From Gammaproteobacteria bacterium (GTDB lineage Bacteria > Pseudomonadota > Gammaproteobacteria > JALTLT01), in contig JALTLT010000301.1 of NCBI GenBank assembly GCA_027001815.1, forward strand, positions 1 to 12,941: 12,941 bases of DNA, read 5' to 3'. The notes beneath the pieces were generated by a model. It ran no database searches. It was given only the letters and a program-made list of their open reading frames with translations, and had not been told where the DNA came from. Made by a program: the position numbers and the translations under genes. Positions 1 through 5,241 of this stretch are shown one piece after another; positions within the stretch are counted from its first letter, which is position 1; the number at the start of each line of letters is the position of its first letter.

Positions 1-292
1 CGCTGCCCGGTTCCGGCAACCGCACCGGCGGGAAGAGGGGCAAACCGGTCTGTTCAGGATTTTGGATGGATTCCAAAAATGGTTGCATCCGCATTTGCCG
101 CCAGCCCGATTTTCATACTAGCAAGGTTTTCGCAAATGCATAATGCCGCGGGAATCGGCCTATAGAAGAATCAGTTGTTCATGAATAACTGATATTCGCC
201 GGTAAACCGGGTTTTCCGGAACGGTTCACGCGAAATGGCCATGGCCATGCAGGTCGTTTTCCATTCTGACGCGCCTGCGTCGGCATCGTCGT
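1..292. other. Non-coding stretch downstream of the GMC remnant
   Basis: No convincing ORF is present, and the base composition is visibly more AT-rich than in the rest of the window. The stretch holds a small AT-rich hairpin (TTTTGGA at 60-66 pairing with TCCAAAA at 72-78), a 24-bp near-perfect palindrome (170-193, listed separately) and a perfect 14-bp palindrome, ATGGCCATGGCCAT, at 235-248. It could be the control region of a gene lying to the left of the window, but this cannot be decided here. Confidence 0.5.
170..193. promoter_or_regulatory. 24-bp near-perfect palindrome, possible operator
   Basis: The left arm ATCAGTT and right arm AACTGAT surround a perfect palindromic centre, TTCATGAA. 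Only one base pair, 176 with 187, breaks the symmetry. Its size and dyad symmetry suit a dimeric repressor such as a TetR-type regulator. There is no T-tract, so it does not look like a terminator. The regulator and target gene are unknown, and the target may lie left of the window. Confidence 0.35.
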
Positions 293-647
293 TCAGCCGG
301 CGGAGCCACGCGGTCCGCCGAGCCGATCGATGATTCGATCGGCGGCCTGGAAGGCATTGGCATAGATGGTCCAGGTGACTGGTGCGTTGCCGGCATCGGG
401 CATGAAGCTGCCGTCGGTCACGTAGAGGTTTTCCACGTCATGCGCCCGGCAGTCGGCATCCAGAACCGTGGTTTGCGGATCGCTGCCGAACCGGGAGGCG
501 CCGGCCACAAGATTGGTTGGCGGCTTGCCCGAGGCAAAGGAGACCACGTCCCGGGCGCCCAGGCGTTTCAATACTTCGGCTCCACGGGCGGCCAGGTACC
601 AACCCAACTGCAGGTTCCTTCTGTGCTTGCCATTTTCACGAACCTCG
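293..647 (-). pseudogene. C-terminal remnant of a GMC-family FAD-dependent oxidoreductase
   Basis: The reverse strand encodes the last ~118 residues of a GMC-type oxidoreductase (glucose/choline dehydrogenase superfamily). The diagnostic C-terminal block reads DCRAHDVENLYVTDGSFMP, then a GNAPVTWTIYANAF segment and an ADRI helix, and ends at a TGA at 293-295. The flavin-binding N-terminal ~400 residues that the family requires are absent. Family-like sequence (ENGKHRRNLQLGWYLAARGAEVLKRLGA) continues upstream to about position 647, exactly where the structured repeat starts. Beyond that the frame stays open into the repeat but loses resemblance. A TTG at 605-607 could serve as an in-frame start, but a fragment of this kind would not be a functional enzyme. 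No matching N-terminal part is seen on the far side of the repeat (812-1055), so a deletion or rearrangement is more likely than a simple insertion. Confidence 0.75.
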
Positions 648-811
648 ACAGGCTGTTGAAAAACACCGTTTTTCGACGGCCTGTGCCGCGGTGCATGGAT
701 GCACCGCCGTGTTCAATGACGCCAGGTCATTGAACACGTGAGGAAGCCGGAAATCGCATTTTCGGCTGCCGGCGTCGAAAAAGGCCAGGACGGCCTTTTT
801 CAACATCCTGC
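648..811 (+). repeat. Structured multi-hairpin repeat, copy 1 (MITE-like)
   Basis: This 164-bp element matches 4345-4508 at 154 of 164 positions with no indels. It reads as five consecutive hairpins: A 649-683, B 688-707 (perfect 9-bp arms GCGGTGCAT/ATGCACCGC), C 709-737 (perfect 12-bp arms around loop GCCAG), D 742-770 and E 774-804 (AAAAAGGCC/GGCCTTTTT, terminator-like in both directions). The ends are imperfect inverted repeats: ACAGGCTGTTGAAAAA against a 3' end reading as GCAGGATGTTGAAAAA on the other strand. No target-site duplication is visible, and there is no coding content. It lies between the broken GMC gene and the 3' end of guaA. It could be a non-autonomous mobile element or a structured intergenic repeat; the termini recall some IS ends, but I cannot verify this. 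Confidence 0.85.
774..804 (-). terminator. Terminator-like hairpin E of repeat copy 1, possible end of the guaBA transcript
   Basis: The stem AAAAAGGCC/GGCCTTTTT with a 5-nt loop is symmetric, so on either strand a GC stem is followed by a T-run. On the minus strand it lies about 250 bases past the guaA stop and is the first intrinsic-terminator-like structure there. The GC part is only four pairs, so its strength is uncertain. Confidence 0.4.
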
Positions 812-1055
812 CAAGGGCTCGTACTGGTCCGGCACAGATTCTATATTCGATGCAGGCTCCGTGTGGCACCCCGACTCTGACAACGGGCAACAGGCCGGAG
901 CGCCGGGAAAACATGGCAGCAATCCCACCTGTGTCTGGGCCATCCGTACCGGTGATATCGCTACGCTCCCGGTCCCGGCAGCACTCTGGCTGTTCAGCAA
1001 CAGACTATTGTGCCGCTGCGCCTGGGGAAAGGCCCCCCGTCCCAGCGGGGATAGG
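812..1055. other. Intergenic region 3' of guaA
   Basis: I found no supported gene on either strand, and the short frames here resemble no family I recognise. A weak hairpin (CCCCG/CGGGG, 1035-1050) just past the guaA stop lacks a T-run. A small inverted repeat, CTGTT/AACAG, sits at 990-1003. The missing N-terminal part of the GMC oxidoreductase is not here. Confidence 0.5.
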
Positions 1056-2639
1056 TCACTCCCACTCGATGGTTCCCGGTGGCTTGCCGGTCACGTCGTA
1101 GACCACGCGGGAGAGGCCGGGCACCTCGTTGACGATGCGGGTGGAGACCTTTTCGAGAAATTCGTGGGGCAGATGGGCCCAGCGGGCGGTCATGAAGTCC
1201 ACGGTCTCGACCGCCCGCAAGCTCACCACATGCTGGTAGCGGCGGCCGTCGCCGGTGACGCCCACCGACTTCACCGGCAGGAAGACCACGAAGGCCTGGC
1301 TCACCTGATCGTAGAGGTCGTGTGCGCGCAGCTCCTCGATGAAGATGTGATCCGCCAGACGCAGGGTGTCGGCGTACTCCTTCTTCACCTCGCCGAGGAT
1401 GCGCACCCCGAGGCCCGGACCCGGGAAGGGATGGCGGTAGACCATGTCGTAGGGCAGACCCAGCTCCACGCCGAGCTTGCGCACCTCGTCCTTGAACAGT
1501 TCCCTCAGGGGTTCGAGCAGTTTCAGCTTCATGAACTCGGGCAGGCCACCCACGTTGTGGTGGGACTTGATCAGATGGGCCTTGCCGGTCTTGGCACCGG
1601 CCGACTCGATCACGTCCGGATAGATGGTGCCCTGGGCCAGCCACTTCACGTCGGTGAGCTTCTCGGCCTCCTCCTCGAAGACCTCGATGAACAGATTGCC
1701 GATGATCTTGCGCTTCTGTTCCGGATCGGTGACGCCCTCGAGGGCGTCCAGGAAGCGGCTCTCCGCATCCACCCGGATCACCTTCACGCCCATGTGCCTG
1801 GCGAAGGTGGTCATCACCTGATCACCTTCCTGGTAGCGCAGCAGCCCGTTGTCCACGAACACGCAGGTGAGCTGTTCGCCGATGGCCTTGTGCAGCAGGG
1901 CCGCAACCACGGAGGAATCGACCCCGCCGGAGAGACCCAGCAGCACCTGGTCGGAGCCCACCTGCTCACGGATCCTCGCCACACTGTCCTCGATGATGTT
2001 GTCGGCGGTCCACAGGGCCTCGCAGCCGGCGATCTCCTGGACGAAACGCTCGATGATACGCTGCCCCTGGCGGGTGTGGGTCACCTCCGGGTGGAACTGG
2101 ATACCGTAGAAATGGCGCGTCTCGTCGGCCATGCCGGCGATTGGCGCGCTGTCGGTGGAGGCCATCAGCTTGAAACCCGGCGGCATCTCTTCCACCCGGT
2201 CGCCGTGGCTCATCCATACGTCGAGCAGGCCGTAGCCCTCGGGGCTGGTGTGGTCCTCGATGTCACGCAGCAGGGCCGTATGGCCGCGCGCGCGAACCTG
2301 GGCATAGCCATACTCGTGATGCTCGGCCATCTCCACCTTGCCACCGAGCTGGGCCGCCATGGTCTGCATGCCGTAGCAGATCCCGAGCACCGGCACCCCC
2401 AGCTCGAAGACCACGTGCGGCGCCTTCGGCGCCTCCTCGGCGGTCACCGTCTCCGGCCCGCCGGAGAGGATGATGGCCTTCGGAGCAAAGGCGCGGATCT
2501 CGTCCTCGGCCATGTCCCAGGGATGGATCTCGCTGTAGACACCGGCCTCACGCACCCGGCGGGCGATGAGCTGGGTGTACTGGGAGCCGAAATCGAGGAT
2601 CAGGACGCGATCCTCGTGGATGTTGCGGTGGCTGCTCAA
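1056..2639 (-). CDS. guaA: GMP synthase (glutamine-hydrolysing)
   Basis: It converts XMP to GMP using ATP and glutamine, the last step of de novo guanine nucleotide synthesis in the cytosol. The 527-aa product is full length (family about 525). The N-terminal class I glutamine amidotransferase domain (about 10-200) shows the nucleophile Cys88 in GICYGMQ and the His183/Glu185 pair in FHPEVTH. The ATP pyrophosphatase domain carries the P-loop SGGVDSS (237-243). The C-terminal dimerisation domain ends in the characteristic GTIEWE. The start is a TTG at 2637-2639 with AGGAG nine bases upstream. No ATG fits, because the conserved core (RVLILDFGSQYTQLIARRVRE) begins about ten residues in. guaB ends 78 bases upstream on the same strand, so the two genes probably form one operon. 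A 14-bp palindrome, CGTCGCCGGCGACG, lies in the gap at 2684-2697. Confidence 0.98.
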   Translation of the reverse strand: MSSHRNIHEDRVLILDFGSQYTQLIARRVREAGVYSEIHPWDMAEDEIRAFAPKAIILSGGPETVTAEEAPKAPHVVFELGVPVLGICYGMQTMAAQLGGKVEMAEHHEYGYAQVRARGHTALLRDIEDHTSPEGYGLLDVWMSHGDRVEEMPPGFKLMASTDSAPIAGMADETRHFYGIQFHPEVTHTRQGQRIIERFVQEIAGCEALWTADNIIEDSVARIREQVGSDQVLLGLSGGVDSSVVAALLHKAIGEQLTCVFVDNGLLRYQEGDQVMTTFARHMGVKVIRVDAESRFLDALEGVTDPEQKRKIIGNLFIEVFEEEAEKLTDVKWLAQGTIYPDVIESAGAKTGKAHLIKSHHNVGGLPEFMKLKLLEPLRELFKDEVRKLGVELGLPYDMVYRHPFPGPGLGVRILGEVKKEYADTLRLADHIFIEELRAHDLYDQVSQAFVVFLPVKSVGVTGDGRRYQHVVSLRAVETVDFMTARWAHLPHEFLEKVSTRIVNEVPGLSRVVYDVTGKPPGTIEWE

Positions 2640-2648
2640 TTCGGGGTG

Positions 2649-2653
2649 CTCCT
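2649..2653 (-). promoter_or_regulatory. Ribosome binding site supporting the TTG start of guaA
   Basis: On the minus strand AGGAG occupies 2653-2649 and lies nine bases before TTG at 2639. It is the only Shine-Dalgarno-like site at a workable distance and decides the unusual start codon. Confidence 0.6.
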
Positions 2654-2717
2654 GGGCTTTGCGGTACGGCGGCAGGGAGAGACCGTCGCCGGCGACGATC
2701 GGGGAGGCCGGCGGCGG

Positions 2718-4184
2718 TCAGTCCAGCCGGTAGTTGGGTGCTTCCTTGGTGATGGTGACGTCGTGCACATGGCTCTCGCGCATGCCGGCACTGGAGACCC
2801 GGACGAAATGGGGTTTGGTACGCATCTCCTCCATGGTGGCGGCGCCCACGTAGCCCATGCTGGAGCGGATGCCACCCAGCAACTGGTGCACCACGTTGAC
2901 CAGCGGCCCCTTGTAGGGGACCCGTCCCTCGATCCCCTCCGGGACCAGCTTGTTGACGTTGCCGTTGCCATCCTGGAAATAACGGTCGCTGGAACCCTGC
3001 TGCATGGCGCCGATGGAACCCATGCCGCGGTAGGCCTTGTAGGAACGTCCCTGATAGAGTTCCACCTCTCCGGGCGCCTCCTCGGTGCCGGCGAAGAGTC
3101 CCCCGATCATGCAGCAGTGGGCGCCGGCGGCCAGCGCCTTGGCGATGTCTCCGGAGAAGCGGATGCCGCCATCGGCGATCAGCGGCACACCGGTGCCTTC
3201 CAGCGCCTCGGCGACGTTGGAGACCGCAGTGATCTGCGGGACACCGACACCGGCGACGATGCGGGTGGTGCAGATGGAGCCGGGTCCGATGCCCACCTTG
3301 ACCGCGTCGGCGCCCGCCTCCACCAGGTCGCGGGCCGCCTCGGCGGTGGCGATGTTGCCACCGATCACCTGCACCTGAGGGAAGGTCTCCTTGACCCAGC
3401 GGACCCGGTCCAGTACCCCCTGGGAGTGACCGTGGGCGGTGTCCACCACGATCAGGTCCACCTCCGCCTCCACCAGCGCGGTGACCCGCGCCTCGGTATC
3501 GGCCCCGGTGCCGACCGCCGCCCCGACCCGCAGGCGGCCCCGCCCGTCCTTGCAGGCCAACGGGTAGTCCTTGGACTTCTGGATGTCCTTGACGGTGATC
3601 ATGCCGCGAAGCTGAAACTGCTCGTTGACCACCAGCACCTTCTCGATGCGGTGCTCGTGCAGCAGCTTGAGGGCCTCCTGCTGGTCGGCCCCCTCGGGGA
3701 CGGTCACCAGCCGCTCCCTGGGTGTCATGATGGAGGAGACGGGGCTCTCCATGCGTGTCTCGAAACGGAGATCGCGGCTGGTGACGATGCCCACCAGATC
3801 CTCACCCTTCACCACCGGTACACCGGAGATGTTCTGCGAGCGGGTCAGTTCCAGCACCTCGCGGATGCTCATGTCGGGAGGAACCGTGATCGGGTTGGAG
3901 ATTATGCCGCTCTCGAACTTCTTCACCTGCCTCACCTGGTGGGCCTGCTCCTCCACCGACATGTTCTTGTGCACGATGCCCAGCCCCCCCTCCTGGGCCA
4001 TGGCGATGGCCAGACGGGCCTCGGTGACGGTATCCATGGCCGCCGAGATAATGGGGATGTTGAGGCGGATGTCGCGGGTGAGTTGGGTGGAGAGGTCGAC
4101 GTCACGCGGCAATACCGTGGAGTGGGCGGGAACCAGCAGTACGTCGTCGAAAGTGAGGGCTTCCTGGAGAATTCGCATGGGCAT
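2718..4184 (-). CDS. guaB: IMP dehydrogenase
   Basis: It oxidises IMP to XMP with NAD+, the committed step of guanine nucleotide synthesis. I chose the ATG at 4184 (MPMRILQEALTFDDVLLVP), which gives 488 aa, equal to the usual bacterial length. An in-frame extension to 4244 adds 20 residues unlike the family, and an ATG at 4178 is also possible. The catalytic (beta/alpha)8 barrel is interrupted by a CBS-domain pair at about 95-205. The catalytic Cys305 lies in GIGPGSICTTRIV, with the IMP-binding IADGGIRFSGDIAKA segment after it. The active-site flap region SSDRYFQ to EGIEGRVPYKG follows, and the protein ends SHVHDVTITKEAPNYRLD. It lies upstream of guaA in a probable guaBA operon. Its likely promoter at 4520-4548 is separated from the start by a ~330-base leader containing repeat copy 2. 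No strong Shine-Dalgarno site is obvious. Confidence 0.97.
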   Translation of the reverse strand: MPMRILQEALTFDDVLLVPAHSTVLPRDVDLSTQLTRDIRLNIPIISAAMDTVTEARLAIAMAQEGGLGIVHKNMSVEEQAHQVRQVKKFESGIISNPITVPPDMSIREVLELTRSQNISGVPVVKGEDLVGIVTSRDLRFETRMESPVSSIMTPRERLVTVPEGADQQEALKLLHEHRIEKVLVVNEQFQLRGMITVKDIQKSKDYPLACKDGRGRLRVGAAVGTGADTEARVTALVEAEVDLIVVDTAHGHSQGVLDRVRWVKETFPQVQVIGGNIATAEAARDLVEAGADAVKVGIGPGSICTTRIVAGVGVPQITAVSNVAEALEGTGVPLIADGGIRFSGDIAKALAAGAHCCMIGGLFAGTEEAPGEVELYQGRSYKAYRGMGSIGAMQQGSSDRYFQDGNGNVNKLVPEGIEGRVPYKGPLVNVVHQLLGGIRSSMGYVGAATMEEMRTKPHFVRVSSAGMRESHVHDVTITKEAPNYRLD

Positions 4185-4341
4185 AAGGTACCGAAAGCTG
4201 AGGATCCTGTGGAACTCGGGCGGGGCACCGCCGGAGGCGACCACGCTGCGGGCGCGGGTTTGGACTGGTTGTTTCCGCCTTCATCCACCCGCCGGTCCGG
4301 CGGGACGGGGCAGCGTGGAGGAGGGTGCACCCTCGGCCCGA

Positions 4342-4511
4342 TTAACAGGCTGTTGAAAAACACCGTTTTTCGGCAGCCTGTGCCGCGGTGCATGGATGCA
4401 CCGCCGTTTTCAATAACGACAAGTCATTGAAAACGTGAGGAAGCCGGAAATCGCATTTTCGGCTTCCGGCGTTGAAAAAGGCCAGGACGGCCTTTTTCAA
4501 CATCCTGTTAA
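4342..4511 (+). repeat. Structured multi-hairpin repeat, copy 2, with terminal inverted repeats
   Basis: This is the second copy of the 164-bp element (core 4345-4508), in the same orientation as copy 1. The terminal inverted repeats extend here to TTAACAGG at the left and CCTGTTAA at the right, then one mismatch, then ten matching bases. TTAA at both outer edges could be a 4-bp target duplication or simply part of the inverted repeat. Hairpins are A 4346-4380, B 4385-4404, C 4406-4434, D 4439-4467 and E 4471-4501. In stem C the third pair is T4408-A4432 where copy 1 has G711-C735, a compensatory change. D and E pair fully here, whereas each has one mismatch in copy 1. The element sits between the probable guaB promoter and guaB, so it would be transcribed as leader RNA in antisense orientation. 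Confidence 0.87.
4471..4501 (-). terminator. Terminator-like hairpin E of repeat copy 2, inside the guaB leader
   Basis: The arms GTTGAAAAAGGCC and GGCCTTTTTCAAC form a perfect 13-bp stem with a 5-nt loop. Read toward guaB, it begins about 12 bases after the predicted transcription start and ends in a T-run, the layout of an intrinsic terminator. Read on the plus strand it is equally terminator-like. Whether it stops polymerase is unknown, because only four GC pairs sit at the top of the stem. Confidence 0.4.
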
Positions 4512-4519
4512 AGGGATCT

Positions 4520-4548
4520 ATTATAGGATTTGACGCCCCATGGGTAAA
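4520..4548 (-). promoter_or_regulatory. Sigma70-type promoter for guaBA
   Basis: On the minus strand a perfect -10 box TATAAT (4525-4520) lies 17 bases after TTTACC (4548-4543), which matches the -35 consensus at four of six positions. The predicted start is near 4513, at the very edge of repeat copy 2. It is the best promoter-like pair I found in the window and it points at guaB. It implies a ~330-base untranslated leader. Confidence 0.6.
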
Positions 4549-4850
4549 CTGGTTAGCCTAAGCGCGTGTCGATGACACCCTCACCCGGGGTGAGGTTTCA
4601 CAGAGATGGTGGAAGTACCCCACGGGGTACTTACCCCACGGCAGACCGCTCCATCGACACGACCATTGGATCATGACTGTACGACCACCCGGGGCGTCCG
4701 CGCGATCTGCCGGGCCGGCGGCCGACAAGGCGGCGGGCCTGGCGGAAAAGGAACGGGCTCCGGACACCACATTGACCCCGTCGCCGTACCCGTCGCAGCG
4801 GGGTCGACAACAAGATCGGTCAATTTCGCTATCGTGGAGGAGAGACCCTT
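4549..4850. other. Intergenic region between guaB promoter and soxK-like gene, with two palindromes
   Basis: No convincing gene lies here. A 17-bp palindrome, CCTCACCC-G-GGGTGAGG, occupies 4579-4595. A second, AAGTACCCC-AC-GGGGTACTT, occupies 4613-4632 and overlaps a direct repeat of TACCCCACGG (4616-4625 and 4632-4641). Neither is followed by a T-run, so they look more like operators or mRNA hairpins than terminators. An inverted repeat GACCCCG/CGGGGTC spans 4774-4805. I found no convincing plus-strand promoter. Confidence 0.5.
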
Positions 4851-5153
4851 ATGAAGAAGACCCTCGTTGCCCTTTCCCTGGCCGCCACCCTGGCTTCCAC
4901 CGCGGCGTTCGCGGAGGTGACCCGCCAGCAGGCCGGTGATGCCATCACCCAGGCGGTGATCGCCAACAACAAGGTCTCCGCCGCCGGCTTCGAGTGGCGC
5001 GACACCTACAAGAAGCTGATCCAGCCCGCCAAGGCGGCCTACAAGAAGGGCGATTACGACAAGGCCTTCAAGCTTGCCGAGAAGGCGCGCGCCCATGCGG
5101 AACTCGGCATGAAGCAGGCGGAAGTGGCCGCCACCGCCGGCCCCCGCTTCTGA
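4851..5153 (+). CDS. Small exported protein, resembles SoxXA-binding protein (SoxK)
   Basis: The product is 100 aa. A clear Sec signal peptide (MKKTLVALSLAATLASTAAFA) with an AFA cleavage site near residue 21 sends it to the periplasm. The mature ~79 residues are Ala/Lys-rich and predicted helical: a helix with AITQAVIANNKVSAAG, then EWRDTYKKLIQPAKAAYKKGDYDKAFKLAEKA, then HAELGMKQAE. The EWRDT-lysine-KLI block followed by a GDYDKAFKLAEKA repeat-like helix is, from memory, the pattern of proteins annotated as SoxXA-binding, which assist the thiosulfate-oxidising SoxXA cytochrome. No soxXA gene is in the window, so this is by resemblance only. There are no cysteines and no haem motif. A strong ribosome site GGAGGAGAG (4836-4844) precedes the ATG, and a strong terminator follows 11 bases after the stop, so it is probably monocistronic. 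Alternatively it is a helical periplasmic protein of unknown role. Confidence 0.6.
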   Translation: MKKTLVALSLAATLASTAAFAEVTRQQAGDAITQAVIANNKVSAAGFEWRDTYKKLIQPAKAAYKKGDYDKAFKLAEKARAHAELGMKQAEVAATAGPRF

Positions 5154-5163
5154 TCCCTTGCGT

Positions 5164-5195
5164 CGGGTCGGCCCCCGTGGCCGACCCGTCTTCCT
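5164..5195 (+). terminator. Rho-independent terminator after the soxK-like gene
   Basis: The arms CGGGTCGGCC and GGCCGACCCG form a perfect 10-bp GC-rich stem (5164-5188) with a 5-nt loop, followed by the T-rich tail TCTTCCT. It lies 11 bases after the stop codon and separates this gene from xseA. Confidence 0.75.
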
Positions 5196-5223
5196 TCTCC
5201 CTCTCGTCAGGCAACCCCCCCCC

Positions 5224-5232
5224 TGCTACCAT
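5224..5232 (+). promoter_or_regulatory. Candidate extended -10 for xseA
   Basis: TGC followed by TACCAT resembles an extended -10 element (TGnTATAAT, four of six core positions). It lies ten bases before the xseA ATG and after the upstream terminator, so the mRNA would be nearly leaderless. No good -35 box is visible. Confidence 0.3.
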
Positions 5233-5241
5233 AGCGGGGCC

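Noticed and set aside
812..1055. Search for the other half of the GMC oxidoreductase across the repeat
   Set aside because: No minus-strand frame here resembles a GMC protein, so a simple insertion splitting the gene is not supported.
738..4430. A 1230-codon open frame on the plus strand across guaA and guaB
   Set aside because: It is antisense to two certain genes and their spacer, and both its ends lie in the repeat copies. Its His/Leu/Gly/Asp-rich composition is what high-GC codon bias gives on the opposite strand, and no family resemblance is visible.
4530..4556. Plus-strand TTGACG with a downstream TTAGCC as a promoter for the SoxK-like gene
   Set aside because: The -10 partner is poor, and the same bases are better explained by the minus-strand TATAAT/TTTACC pair.
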